Assembly: GCF_036884655.1 (NCBI RefSeq)
Contig: NC_088354.1
Location: 15,005,001 to 15,069,000 of the forward strand
Reading direction: 5' to 3'
Length of the DNA: 64,000 bases
DNA from: Musa acuminata AAA Group
Taxonomy: Eukaryota > Streptophyta > Magnoliopsida > Zingiberales > Musaceae
Below the pieces are notes generated by a model. That model was not told the DNA's origin and did no database searches. It saw only the letters and a list, made by a program, of their open reading frames with translations. Of the stretch, positions 12,627 to 26,200 are shown piece after piece (positions within the stretch are counted from its first letter, which is position 1; each line of letters opens with the position of its first letter). The translations under genes and the position numbers were made by a program.

Positions 12627-13731
12627 TGCCAAGACAGACTCAGAGGTGACGAGCTTAGCGGCGTCATCACCGCCTAGATCGCCGGGAAGGCAGGTGTACT
12701 ACGTGCAGAGCCCGTCGAGGGACTCCCACGATGGCGAGAAGACCACGGCGACGACGTCCTTCCACTCTACGCCAGTCCTCAGCCCGATGGCTTCGCCGCG
12801 GCACTCCCACTCGTCGGTCGGCCCGCAGTCCCGGGACTCCTCCTCCAGCCGCTTCTCGGGGGGCATCAAGCCCGGCGGCGGACCCAGGAAGATGTCATCC
12901 CACGATGACAGAAAGGGAGGCCGCAGTAAAAGCGACAAGGCGTGGAAGGAGTGCGCCACCATCGAGGAAGAAGGCCTCCTCGAGGATGAGCGGGAGGAGA
13001 AGGGGCTACCCCGGAGGTGTTACTATCTGGCCTTCCTCCTTGGGTTTGTCATCCTCTTCTCCTTCTTTGCTCTCATCCTTTGGGGTGCAAGCCGATCTCA
13101 GAAGCCTGAGATCACCATGAAGGTGAAGTTGCCGATCCTCTCGTAGACCACAATTGCAGGACTTGCATGAGTTGTGAGTCTCTTGTTCGATTCCTTTGAC
13201 AGAGCATCAGATTCGAGAACTTCATCATCCAAGCCGGAACAGATGCGTCGCTCGTGCCGACCGACATGGCCACGCTGAACTCCACCGTCAGGTTCTCCTT
13301 CCGCAACACCGGGACTTTCTTCGGCGTCCACGTTAGCGCAACGCCTTTCGTTCTCAGCTACGACCAACTCACCTTGGCCGGCGGAGATGTAAGAAGAACC
13401 ACCTCTCTCTCTCTCAATGAAAGATCTTCTCACACTGACACTGCTGCAGATGAACAAATTCTACCAGTCAAGGAAGAGCCAGAGAAATGTTGAGGTGGTG
13501 GTGCTGGGGAAAAAGGTGCCATTATATGGAGGAGGGCCAAGCCTGGCAAGCTCCCCAGGGAGTGTCGCAACCGTTCCCTTGAGCCTCAGCTTCATGGTGA
13601 AGTCGAGGGCTTATGTTTTGGGGAAGCTGGTGAAGCCCAAGTTCGAGATTGGGGTGCAGTGCAAGGTGGTCATGAAACCGGCTAAGCTCAACACCCGTGT
13701 CTCACTAAAGAACTCTTGTCAGTACTATTGA
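12622..13731 (+). CDS. LEA_2 / NHL-type single-pass membrane protein (At1g45688/At5g42860-like)
   Basis: Three in-frame exons, 12622-13122, 13203-13388 and 13450-13731, encode 322 aa. The N-terminus begins MHAKTDSEVTSLAASSP and continues with YYVQSPSRDSHDGEK, a signature I recognise from the Arabidopsis late-embryogenesis-abundant hydroxyproline-rich glycoprotein family. Residues 1-130 are Ser/Pro/Arg-rich and probably cytosolic. A single hydrophobic segment lies at about 134-156, just after a basic RRC. Residues about 168-320 form the LEA_2 domain, with the NTGTFFGVHV and SRAYVLGKLV stretches typical of the group. Related NHL proteins act at the plasma membrane in stress and defence responses; the biochemical role of this branch is unknown. 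Both introns are short (80 and 61 bases) and phase 0. Confidence 0.9.
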
Positions 13732-14192
13732 AGAGCATGCGAACACTCTCCTCAATCAATTCAAAGACATGAGGCATTTCTTTGGCTGATTCACATCATT
13801 GTTCATCGTGGGGTTGAGGGATCTTTTTCAGCATGTAAAAACTTTATATGATGGCATCAACTCTGGTTTATTTTGGTTCTTAATTTAGTTAGAAAAAAAA
13901 AGAGCATTTCAATCTAATCATCACAAGAAAATTATTGATATGATTTCTAACAAAGAAACTAAAGGCATTTTTTTGTGGCCGTCTGATTTCCAAATATTTC
14001 TATAAGCTAAATTAAAAGTTTAGACCAACGAACATATTTATTTGTCAATAATACCAACTATTATTATTATGCCGACGTGTCCAGATCATTCTGGCCCAAC
14101 GGGATTGGTGTTACACAGTTCAAATTAGCCGGATCAAGACTTGCTGGACCGGACTGGGTCCGGTCCAAGGTATAGTCAGACCGGTCCGTTGG
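13732..14192. other. intergenic spacer, nothing recognised
   Basis: AT-rich DNA follows the LEA_2 stop codon and presumably holds its 3' UTR. No open frame, repeat or RNA gene stands out. Composition switches to GC/CT-rich at about 14190, where the next gene's leader appears to begin. Confidence 0.5.
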
Positions 14193-14656
14193 TTGGGGCA
14201 ATTTTTTTTATCTGGAGAAGGTTCGGTACGCCCGCCCCGCGTCGCCTACAACCCCCATAACCCTAGATCGGCGATCCTCCCTCCTCTACCTCCGTGTGCA
14301 AAGGCGGTCGACGGTTCGCCTCCCCCCTCCGACGTTGCGTCTCCCTCTCTCCTTCCCTCCATCCTCTCCTTTCTCCGCTGTTACGCTTCCTCTTTCTCTA
14401 CCTCCTCGTCGTCGCCGCCGCCCCCCGGCCGAGCCTACGCCACTGCCCCTCTCTCCCTCCCTCCTTCTTCGTGCATCTCCATCTCTCCTTTCCTCTCACT
14501 GTCGCGCCCCCAGCCGTGCGACCCCGACGTCGCCGCGCCCCTCCCCCTCCTTCGTCCTTTGTGCTTCTTCCCAGGTCTTTTGGCTTCGTGCCTCTCTCGC
14601 TCTCTGTCTCCTCCAAGCGAGATCTCCCCGCCGTCCGTGAGAAGAACCTTCTGCAG
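14193..14656 (+). promoter_or_regulatory. CT-rich promoter and 5' non-coding exon of the RRM gene
   Basis: The stretch is strongly CT- and CG-rich on the plus strand, as plant 5' leaders are. It ends in CTGCAG|GTATTA, a good splice donor at 14657. The next acceptor-like site before the coding exon is at 16962, implying a 2.3-kb leader intron. Open frames of 114-169 codons run through it, but they are Ser/Pro-rich products of the skewed composition. Exon status is inferred and needs transcript evidence. Confidence 0.4.
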
Positions 14657-15194
14657 GTATTATATCTCTCCTCTCTCTCTCTCTAGTTTGAGCTTCTGGT
14701 AGGTTCAGAGAACCAATTGTCTGCAACAATCAAAGTAGTAGATCTGTTACCTGTTTTCCGAAAGATAATTTCTAGCAACTTTACAGTGTTCGATTGGTTC
14801 CTACCACTTGTCGACTACTTTGGCTGAATAATTTCGTCAGTATCATCTTTTCGGACACTAAAATCTCAATTATTTTGCTATGGGATGAACTAAAGTTGAT
14901 AAATATGATTATAAAAATAAAAATGACACATCAAATTGAAATCATATAGAGTAACTGACGGAATAAAGAGGGAACTGAGAAGTATAGTAACTGGTGGCTA
15001 TGGAGGAAGGTGGGGAAGGAGAGGGCGGCAGATGAAGTTGCTGCTGAAGGTGGTAACAGCGACAGAGGAAGCTGTGGACGAAGGCGGTGGTGGATGAAAT
15101 TGCATAGGAAGGCAGCAGCGATAAACAAAAGTTGTTGATGAAGGCGGCGACGGCGATGGAGGAAGCTGTGGACGAAGGTGGTGGCTGCGGACAA

Positions 15195-15463
15195 AGGCGG
15201 CAGCGACGTACATAGGGTTTCACTTCGAAGACAAATTGGGCCGGGGGCGGGTTTTGTGTTAGGGAAGATTAGGTAGTTCGATTGAACCAACTTGGTTGTT
15301 CAATCAAATCAAGTGCAAACTTGATCCCATCATCGCTTGAGCGCTTGCCCGAGGCACCCAGTGCCTGGGCAGCACTTCATTGAAACTCCTCACTCAAAGG
15401 TTTTGCAAGGTGCTTCGGCCTTGCCTTGCCTTGCTTGAGAGCCTTTTGAAAACATTGCATGGT
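15195..15463. mobile_element. diverged relative of the 16017-16745 MITE-like element
   Basis: This part of the leader intron shares with the downstream element a GATTGAACCAACT-containing segment and a region rich in GCTTGCCCGAGG / GCCTGGGC words. It also shares an AAAACATTG-like end. The left end cannot be set. The G-rich imperfect repeats at 15000-15190 (GAAGCTGTGGACGAAGG twice) may belong to it. Confidence 0.4.
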
Positions 15464-15489
15464 AGTTGCAAATTTTGTTATTCCTTTGT

Positions 15490-15564
15490 ACATTATATAC
15501 ATATATACATATATGTATATATATATATACATACATATATGTATATATATATACATACATGTAT

Positions 15565-15651
<87 letters not shown>

Positions 15652-15652
15652 T
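15490..15652. repeat. compound TA / CA / TACA microsatellite
   Basis: TA runs alternate with ATACATAC and ACACAC blocks. The open frames here that read as poly-(Tyr-Ile) are artefacts of the repeat. Confidence 0.95.
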
Positions 15653-16016
15653 ATGTTGTGAATGTAGTTGAGTTTTTTGCGTTGTATTCTGGTGGTTCAG
15701 AAAAGTGCTTGGCTTTGGGTTGCTGCATAAGTACATTGATTAATGGTTTCACCAGTATCAGGTATGTCAAGGAAATACTTGCAAATTAACCCAATGTTTG
15801 GCCCATCGTGACCTAGATCAGGCCTAGGTTTATGTAACGTCACTAAACACCAAAATAATTTTCCAGATATTTCAGAAGTGGATTTTGCACATGATTTATG
15901 ACTCCTAAAAGTTATAAACAACAAGCCAGGGTCTTCTGAAGTAGAAGAAAAGGTAGAGTGGCTGTATAAGGTGGTCATCCTTTTTAGGTGGAAACAAAAG
16001 TGAATTAGGAGAGAAG

Positions 16017-16745
16017 CAATGATTTAAAAAGCGCTAGGCGTCAAAAGGCATCACGGTCCAAAAACGCCCGAGACGCTAGGCGCTCGCCCGAGCGAAGTGT
16101 GGCGCTAAAAATTAATAATATTAAAATTAATAGTATTAAAATCAAAATAATAGTGTTATATTGTATACAGTTAATAGTATACTGTATACTGTTAATAGTA
16201 TATTTCAATTTCGAAAGAGGAGAAGCGAAAGAGAAGAGAAGAGTGTAAGGGAAGATCGAGGGTGTTGAGAAAAGCGGGAGCGGCAGCGGTAGTGGCAACG
16301 GCGAGCGACGACAGTGGAAGCGGCAGCGGGAGCGACGATAGAGGCAGCGATAGGAGCGGTTGCGGGAGCGACGAGCGGCGACAGTGGCAGCGAGAGCGGC
16401 GAGCGGCAACAGTGGTAGCGGCAGGAGCGGGAGCGGCGACAACGGCAACGAGTAGCGTGAACGGCGAGCAGGGTTAGGGTTGGGGAAGTCGCTCTGATAT
16501 CGGTGCTTTAGTTGGTTCGATTGAACCAACTAAAGCACTGGAGGCCGAACCAGACCTAAACCGTTGGTTCGGTCGCCTGGTTTAACCTAGGCGCTCGCCT
16601 GAAGCGCCCGGCGCCTGGGCTCGGGCGAGCGCCTAGGCAGCGCCTCTTTGAAGTGCGCTGCCTGAAAATGAAGCGAGGCACTCGGGCCTCGCCTCGCCTA
16701 GCCCGAGCGCGTAGGCGAGTGCCCGAGCGCCTTTTTAAATCATTG
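16017..16745. mobile_element. MITE-like DNA element with terminal inverted repeats
   Basis: The left end CAATGATTTAAAAA (16017-16030) is the exact inverted complement of TTTTTAAATCATTG (16732-16745). The repeat extends imperfectly into AGCGCT / GGCGCT words on each side. The 729-base interior is rich in GCGAGCG repeats and has no coding frame, so the element is non-autonomous. No confident target-site duplication was seen, so its superfamily is left open. Confidence 0.6.
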
Positions 16746-16973
16746 GAAAGAAGAGAAAGGTAAGAGAAACATACTGTCACACCTGAGAAGCTTCTTCTCA
16801 CCAAGGGTGGAGAGATCTCTATAGGGGGGAGAGGAGAGGTACAAAGGGAATTTGAGGTGGGATGATTCTTCCACCAATTGTGTTTTTACCTTTTTTGGTT
16901 TGCACATAGATTATAAAATGTTAATTTTGCTTTTATTTTCATTTTGCTTTTAATACATACAGAGATAAAAACA

Positions 16974-17115
16974 TCTCATTACCAGATTTTGATGCCAGAA
17001 GATTAGACAGTAGCCAATATGACAACATCTTCAGAGGAAATATAAATTTCTCATTACCAGAGTTTGCTGCCAGAAGATTAGACAGTAGTCATTATGACAA
17101 CATCTTCAGAGGAAG
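16974..17115 (+). repeat. 75-bp tandem duplication spanning the start codon of the RRM gene
   Basis: Positions 16974-17039 and 17049-17114 match with a constant offset of 75 bases and only a few differences. Each copy contains TATGACAACATCTTCAGAGG with an ATG. Only the second ATG (17094) opens the long frame. Confidence 0.9.
17019..17045 (+). promoter_or_regulatory. upstream ORF, 9 codons including the stop, created by the duplication
   Basis: The first copy of the duplicated start encodes MTTSSEEI and then TAA. It lies 48 bases before, and in frame with, the real start at 17094, and shares its ATG context apart from one base. If the leader includes this exon, scanning ribosomes meet this ATG first. 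An effect on translation is inference. Confidence 0.6.
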
Positions 17116-18170
17116 CTAGAAAGACATATGCTGAGTTTGAGGAGAAGGTGAGTAGAACAGTGTTCCTCGATAACCTCTCCACTCAGGTGACAACTGCTGT
17201 GATCAAACAAGCTCTTGGTCAATTTGGGAATGTGATGAATGTGGAATTTATTCCGAACTACACTATACCATATCCTATCCCACAGTCTGCCTTGGTTGAG
17301 ATGGAGAATGAGAAGCAAGCAAAGGCCCTTATCTCTGAGATGACAAATTACCCCTTCATGATGTCAGGAATGCCAAGGCCTGTAAGGGCAAAGCCAGCAA
17401 AGATTGAAATGTTTGCTGATCGTCCTCCACCGCCTGATAGAAAAATACAGGTGCGTTGGGTAGACCCCTCGGATGCAGATTTTGTGGTGGCAAAGAAGCT
17501 GAAGCAACTCTGCAAGAAGCACAATGCAGAACATTTAGCACTGATTAAGGTAAGTTTTTGAAAACTTTACCAGCCACATCATGATTTATTTAATTGGTAA
17601 ATTAATTTTGGGAATCAAATTCAATATTTATAAGCATGAGGCAACTTAATGTTGCCACTAGGGAACTGTTAGTTTTGCTCTTGCATCATTTTCTCCCCAT
17701 TCTACATTGTGTTATTCATAAGCATCTAACAATCTGGATAGTTCTTAAAATGCTAAAACTAATATAATTTGTGGTGTCTACCAATGAATATCCACAACAG
17801 CTCATTCTGAATGAAGTATAGCATTTGTATGATTGAGTTTGATCATATCTCCAGTTTGCTACAAGAGATTAGACCCAATCGATCATTGGGTGTTTGTAAC
17901 TTGTTCAGTTTGATAATTGAGTTCATGGGTCCATAGTGATGCAGCATTTTTTAGCTGCTGATTTGTTTGCTTCAAGTGGGGAAGTCCTGACATACTTCTT
18001 TTCTTGCCCGTTTGCAGCATCAACTGGAAGAAGAGGAAAAGCTTGCAAAACATCAGGAGGAGATGCTGAAGACCAACTACAAGAAATACGAGATGATAGA
18101 AAGCATCGTGCAAGATGGCACCACGTCACGGTTGGCACGGCATTATGGCGTCAGGCTAGATTATGACTGA
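17094..18170 (+). CDS. RRM protein, EDM3/AIPP1-like (At1g05970-like)
   Basis: Two coding exons, 17094-17549 and 18018-18170, join in phase 0 to give 202 aa. Residues about 20-95 form one RNA-recognition motif, with RNP2 as VFLDNL (23-28) and a degenerate RNP1. A Pro-rich linker (FADRPPPPDR) and a charged helical region follow. The second exon begins with a Glu/Lys-rich likely coiled coil (HQLEEEEKLAKHQEE) and the protein ends RLDYD. From memory of the family, the best match is Arabidopsis EDM3/AIPP1. That protein works with ASI1 and EDM2 in the nucleus to promote full-length transcripts of genes carrying heterochromatic introns. The family call is likely; orthology is not proven. The gene's own leader intron is repeat-rich, and strong transposon DNA begins about 0.5 kb downstream. 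Confidence 0.8.
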
Positions 18171-18659
18171 GGCCTCCAATCTTGATTGTGGAAGGTCTTC
18201 TGATGGTTGATTAGTGTGTTTTGGCAGCTTTTTCTTCTGCCCATCTAGAGTTCCTACGGTTAGATGCCGTGAAGTGGCAGGTGAACCATGTTATGCTCCT
18301 ACGATATTTTTGGATGTGAGATGGAAGCATTTCGGCCCTATCTTATGCTGTTGCAGTGGCTGATAAGTTTAGATGAGTGAGTACGATTTCTATTCGACCC
18401 GGTTTTTCTATAAATGTCCCTGTTCCTAGGTCTAAAGTGTTCAAACCAACCCAATTGGATCGGATCGGTGCATGTCGAGCACTCGTTGAGATTATCTGGT
18501 CTTTTAGTGGGTTAGGCCGAGCGGATTTGAGCCGAATGCTCTTCTCGATCTTGGGCCGACATGCAGCTAATCTTTCCCTTACGCTATATCGACAGTCAAC
18601 CCAAGCTCAGGTCCTACGGGCCATCTCCCAAACGGTGAATCCCTGGAAACGATCTCCTT
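18171..18659. other. 3' flank of the RRM gene and unassigned spacer
   Basis: The probable 3' UTR is followed by unassigned sequence. A 99-codon frame at 18377-18676 has no recognisable domain and is probably chance. Gypsy-type repeat DNA begins at about 18660. Confidence 0.4.
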
Positions 18660-18872
18660 CTCCAGGTATTTCATAGAGGAGATTGACGGATTTGTCAGAA
18701 TGATATTTCATATATAGATGAAAAGAAACAAGTACATACATATTTATAGAGTTTCACCTCATAGCCGACTCCTAATAAATAAATAAATATCAAATAAGTT
18801 TCGATTCTTATTGGATTAGATAAATTTAATAAAATATTATTTAAAACTTAGAAAATAAAAGAGATCTTAACA
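18660..18872 (-). repeat. left LTR of F (3' LTR), partial
   Basis: Shares with 35080-35260 a run of similar sequence: AAGAAACAAGTACAT, TATTTATAGAGTT, ACTCCTAATAAATAAATAAAT and TAAATTTAATAAAATATTATT. It ends CTTAACA beside the polypurine tract. The outer end is diverged and approximate. Confidence 0.65.
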
Positions 18873-19180
18873 ATTCCTTCCCCTTTAAATCAGCCTTGTT
18901 CTCAAGGCTGAGTAGTATCAAACTCTAGGAGCTTCTCTTACAGCATTTTAGTCACAAGATATTTGTAGCGTATCACAACCTATTGATCAAGTAAGTAGGT
19001 TCTCCACTTCTTGATAGTGTAAGCAATGGGTCGGCTTTCCGGTGTAGTAGTCATTATAGTCTTCTGAAGAACTCTCTCCATTCGATGGCTAGTGGCAATT
19101 GTGATATTACTTCCACGTCTTCCCTTTAGGATCACCCGCTTTCAATTAATAAAAAACTTCATGATTAGTTTAGAAAAATT

Positions 19181-20480
19181 CTAAGAAACATCACCCAGGA
19201 TTGATATCCATTCAATTCCAACCACCACTTCGAAGTCTTCCAAAGGTATAAAAAAGAAATCTACAAGCAACTCTTGTTCTTGTATAATCAATTTTATCTT
19301 CGAACACTCGCTATCGTAAGTTAAAATCCGTCTATTAGTAACATTTACTTTGAATTTGTCATAACCTTTAATATGGTCGGCCAATCGATCAGCAATTTTA
19401 CACTCCATAAAATTGTTAGTACTTCTAGTATCAATCAAAACTATAACAGACTGATATTCCAAAGTTCCTCCAACTTTCATAGTTTGCGGGTTAGAGTAGT
19501 CGACTAATATATGCATTGTATATATGGTAGGTCCAACATCTTCATTAGAATCCATACATTCATAATCGGAGCCCACATTATTAGCTTTCGGTTTCTCCCC
19601 AATTGGTTCAATTATCAGAAGTTGCCCTTATTTATATCGGTGTTCCTTACTCCACTTTTCATCATAGTGCCAACACAAACCCTTCACTGATCTTTCCTTG
19701 AGTTCTTCTCGAGTTAGTATTTGAGTGTTAGGGTTTCGATTGAGAATACATGGGGCTGATGGCTTGCTGATCATTTATTTATTGTCACTTCTATTTCGAC
19801 GATTCTTCCTGTTGATTTTTTCCACATGCAAACGTGCAAATGAGATTACGGCTGTCATAATGCAGGGTTGGCGAGCTTTGACTTTACATCAGATATCTGG
19901 ATTAAGTCCTTGATAAATGTTCCCACCAATTGTCGTTTGGATCAATCTCTGGTTTGATTTGATAATCGTTCAAATCTGCTATGATATTCTAACACTGTAG
20001 ACATCTGACGAATTTTAGCGAGTTGCCTATTAACATTCTTATATTCATATGGTCCAAAGTGAATGAGAAGCCCTCTCATGAATTGCTATCATGATAGGAC
20101 CCCATGACAAGTTTCGTACCAATTATACCATTGTATTGCAATTCCATCTAGTTGGATTGAAGTTATTTTCACTTTAAATTCTTCTAGAATTATGTGAAAA
20201 TGAAAAATTTTTCTGCCCTAGAGATCTAGTTGGATCTCTATCTTCTCATCTTAAAAATTCCACCTTCATACGTGGGTAACTTGTGTCTTGTTCTTAGTTC
20301 CTTTTTCTTATGTCTCCAGATCAGTTAAATCTAAGACTTTAGCTTTCATCTTATTGAAACTTGCTAAAACTCTCCCTCCAATAGACTCTTTTTAAAATCG
20401 TTAAGGATTTCTTGCAGTAGGTTCTCAATTCTGGTTTTCAAGGCTTCTAATTGGACTTTCATTGAGTTATCGGTAGCCAT
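19181..20480 (-). pseudogene. gypsy gag-protease remnant of element F
   Basis: On the minus strand a gag-like start, MATDNSMKVQLEALKTRIEN, lies at 20480 and is soon broken by stops. At 19620-19720 a gag zinc-knuckle region (GLCWHYDEKWSKEHR) is recognisable but has lost cysteines. From 19576 to 19181 an open frame matches a retropepsin. Its active site reads LIDTRSTNNF, with Arg where the catalytic DTG or DSG motif has Gly, so it is probably inactive. No polymerase domain follows. Confidence 0.7.
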
Positions 20481-20805
20481 CACGTAGGACTATAGATTTG
20501 TAACCCCCAACTCTTGTTTATAGTGTCGGGTCAAGGGCATCAACACTGCCCTATTCGGTGCTGCTGTTATGATGTCGATCAATGGCAGCATTATGAGGAT
20601 GAATGATTATTGCGAGGATGCCGATGAGGAAGCGAATGCCGAGAGCAGTGTGAGGGTTCGTTGTGGTCGCTGCGAGGAGGACATGAGGGATCACTACAAG
20701 GGTGCCGAGGACGTTTTTGGATGTTGAGAGCAACGTGAGGGCTCACTGCTATCGCACTAAGGGGCTCGACTGTAGGGCAGCAGTGATGGTGGTGCGGTTG
20801 GGAGG

Positions 20806-22538
<1,733 letters not shown>

Positions 22539-22539
22539 G

Positions 22540-22552
22540 TGGTATCAGAGCC
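22540..22552 (+). other. primer-binding site of E (initiator tRNA-Met)
   Basis: TGGTATCAGAGCC follows the 5' LTR by one base and is complementary to the 3' end of plant initiator tRNA-Met. Confidence 0.9.
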
Positions 22553-22795
22553 AGGTTGTTTGTGCGAAAGATTGGTTTTGAATTGCGTATGTTGTGTTTT
22601 GGAGAAGCTTTTGATATCAAAATCATTGATGCAAAAGCGATAAAGGGCAGCAATTGTTGCTACCCTCATAGATGGCAGCAAGCTACCATTTGCGTGCGTC
22701 TAGCCACTACTAGTAGGCAGCACAATGCCGGTGCATGCGCAGGCGTTGCGCCCACAGCACCTGGCCGACGGCCTGCTTGCATCAGGCTTGCGGTT

Positions 22796-23242
22796 TGTCA
22801 CGGACTTAGCTGGTTTTGCCTAAGTCGTGTGGCACCCTTGCGTGTCCGTCCGCAAAGGTCAGTCTCCCCGAAGCCTCCTATGGTCCCTTAGGACCTACGA
22901 AAGAGAAAACGGGTTAGAGAGAATGCCTCACTCGGGATCCACAAGCAAACATTCTAAAAAACACTTCATAGACAATGCAAATTACAAACAGACTTTACAA
23001 GCTCTGAACAGTTGCACAACAAAGGGTCAAAATGGTCCACTACAGATTGAAAATCTCTCACAAGTGTCCACATGACACAACCTTTATTTAAAAGCCTAAA
23101 ACGGCTACCAAACCCAACTAAAATGAGACTATTAAGCCTTCGGTTGTCCCTCTATATGCTAGGCAAAGTATGAACATACCAAAAGACACGGACATACATA
23201 AGCATTGCATCAAACATCCTGTTTAGAAGTTTGTCCATTACA
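22796..23242 (-). repeat. left (3') LTR of G
   Basis: TGTCACGGACTTAGC...TCCATTACA, aligned along its full length with 26919-27365 with scattered substitutions. Confidence 0.85.
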
Positions 23243-26200
23243 TTCTCCCCTACTTATTCCTTCGATGTCCTCGTCGAAGCCTTTGTGAACACTACAACTC
23301 CTCGCCTTTGCTGAGTCTTCAATCTTCTACTCCAGCTGCAATGCGCCTCTTGCTCCCAGCTGCTCTCCGTTACTATTTTTGAGTAGTCGAACCTTTGATC
23401 CGCTATGCTGCTTCAACTCACCAATAACTCTAACTCTGGTGTGGGGTTAGCTGAGTTGTGTTGATCCTTGTTGATTCCTGCGGATCCTCCAAATGAAGGA
23501 AAAGATCATTCTTACTATGCGCCAGTCTCTCAAATGCCTCATACTGCTTGAATTGGGTGGATGCTTGTTGGAGCTTTAACAAGTATCGCCTCGCAAACTT
23601 TCAAAGCTTTTGGTCCTTCCTCCACAAAATTTGCTCATCGACTTTTCTTTTACTTAGTTGTCACTTCCAAGTAGATTCGCATCACTTCTGCTTTTGATTA
23701 GTATTCTATTGGGAAATGAGGCGAATACTCTATTCTCAGTAGCACTGATCACCAATGGTGAGGATTTGACAACTATTATCTTCTAATATATTCGAAAGGT
23801 CTTTGAACCTGTGCAGAGCACCTCTACTGAATAGATAAGAGAATTAGGGTACTCAGTTTCACCCATTCTCTTAAGGGTTGAGAAGGCAAAGATTACTTAA
23901 TTTCGCGCGCCTCATCGAGGTTGTACTCCATGCATTGAGCTAGTTACTAGCCTTCGCCTGCTCTTTGCTCACACTTCCGAAGCACTTGAAGTGTTTGCAC
24001 TCCTTGCGTTGAGTTAGTTACTGTGATTCACCTTCTTAATGCCATCGAACTTCTGGAATGCAGGAAGTTTTCACCCTAACTTGGAGTAATTCTCTAATAG
24101 ATTTGGTCGCCTCTAGGATTGTACTGTCTTCTCCATCAACCCTGTTGCCTACTCCACTGAGTAGCAAAGGTACAGCACTGCGTACTGTCTGCTTCGTTCC
24201 TTGATCGTGCACTCTTGCCTGACCCGAAGTCCTTCACTTTTGGCTATCTTGATGAGAAGCTTATTGACACTGATATTACGAAGTTCCTTGGCCTCTACCC
24301 TTCAGCCTTGTCTCGGTACTTGGAGTTTGCCTCTGCATGCTCCACCTCCTCGGCCCCTTTCACGACCAAGCACTCTTCCTCCATGAGAGCAAGGGATCAA
24401 TGACTTTCACAAAAGTCCCGCCTCTATGGTACCATGGCGCTGCCATGCCCATGGCTCTACTATCCGTCACCTTGCATCTGCATCCCTTTTCTTCACGATC
24501 AGTAGATATGTCTCTGTGGCACTCCTCCGAGTCCACCTCCATTCTAACTGATGCTTGATTTTGGGTATAAGTCCCTTTGGACTCATCGTTGCTTTATCGC
24601 CCCTTTCGACCCTTTACTTCAACACCTCTGTGTTCTCCAAGCAGCTCCCTTTGATTGATGGAGAGACAGATTACAACTCCCATGCATGGCCTTTGCCATC
24701 ACGTTGTAGAGTTTGCATTGATTCTGTTCTCCTTAGCTTCCTTGGTAGCAACGTTCGCTTACTCGACCTTGTCCTCTGACTTGTCGGGCTCCCTTAAGCG
24801 AATATGAGCTCTAGAGCAGTCCAACTCTCCAGCTGCTTCGATCATACCTCTGTATGATCAAGTCCCTCCCATGGGATTCACTAGTACTTGCATTCAAACT
24901 TTTTCCTTGGTGGAACATAACCCCCATATGCTAATGACCAAGGCTTTCATCCGATGCAAAATTCGATGCATGCACGGAAGACCCGCCTCTACGGTACCAT
25001 AGCCTTCACTCCTTGAATCCATAGCCCTTCTTGTTGTCATATTGTTCACCAAAGTGGAGCTTCCAATAGCTCCCGATTATACCTCCTATGATCTAGTCTC
25101 TCAAGGGACTATGTCATATGTATCACATTGCCATGAACTATTCCACCATAATCCGCTGCACCATGTTGCCTCCTGATGACATCTCCATTACATTCTGATC
25201 CTTATGGGATGAACTCGAATTGTGATTCCTCCATATGTGGCCTTTGCCAATACATCACAGGATCTTTTCCACCTTCAATTTTGTTCGCTCATTTAGCAAT
25301 CGACCCTCATCCACTCACTCTTAGGTCACACCTAGATAAAGCACCGCTCTAGGACAGTCCGTCGCTTAGTAGCTCCCAAAGTCCTCTAACTTCACTGCAA
25401 TTAGTGCACCATTGTCTGGATCCTGGGCCTCTGCCCCTACCAACACAATCTTCGCTGCACACCGCTTCTTTCATAGCAACTTGAATGACAACACTATGGC
25501 ATATTCTTCAAGAGTACTTGCCTCCACATCCTCTTGCCCCGTGCTAAGTCCTTATGAACCTAACTTCGCCTTTGCAAATTGAGTCGCCTTAGTTCCTCCA
25601 TCAAATGCTTCTCCGAGATAAGGTGCATATACCCAGAAGCTCCCTTCGTCTTTGGCACCATGCAAGATGAGTCCGCTCCGTCAGAATGAAGGACCCATGG
25701 AACAACATGATCCTGCTCTTGCCTCTACAAGAGTTCATGTCCTTGACCTCTGTCCAAGGAAAGCACTATGCCTCCGCTCCATGTTTCATCTTTTATGCTG
25801 GCTCCCTTCATGCGGCTTGGGTACTTTGCCAAGTTACACCCAAGTTGCTCCGCTCCTCGTTTTTGCATTGAGTTGATGGTGGCCCTCGCGCCCACCATTC
25901 CACGGGTCAGCCCTCCCTTGAGTTCGATCTCCATATCGACTCCAAGTGTGCCTTCATTTGTGTTGCTTTGGGTCGCTCCCCCCCCCCACTTGATCTCGCA
26001 ATGCATCCATCAATGCATTCTCTCAAGCGAGATTATGCGATGACTCCTCGTTACTTACTCGATCCATTGAGCTTCGTGGAGTTGTTGTTTGTTGAGGTAC
26101 TCCTCCTCAACAGGTGAGGTTCATCCCACCTGATTCTCCCTCTAGAGAGCCAGGACTATCCATCCTGGATAACTGTCCCGTTGGAGCAACATCTCTCTTA

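Larger units (their letters stand above)
18660..20805 (-). mobile_element. Ty3/gypsy remnant F, 3' part (LTR, PPT, protease, gag)
   Basis: Read on the minus strand this is gag, then protease, a polypurine tract (complement of CCTTCCCCTTT at 18876-18886) and an LTR ending at 18872. Reverse transcriptase, RNase H and integrase are missing, because protease is followed almost directly by the polypurine tract. The other part of F lies at 34303-35260. The two were separated by insertion of copia element E, whose GGAGG target duplication marks the joints. Confidence 0.75.

Noticed and set aside
14193..14702. Ser/Pro-rich frame of 169 codons upstream of the RRM gene
   Set aside because: It lies in CT-rich leader DNA, with several overlapping frames of similar quality and no family match.
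15377..15789. Poly-(Tyr-Ile) open frames, and similar ones at 20805-21121 and 32611-32820
   Set aside because: They are translations of TA microsatellites.
16465..16485. GGTTAGGGTT-like telomere word
   Set aside because: It is less than two repeat units, inside the MITE-like element.
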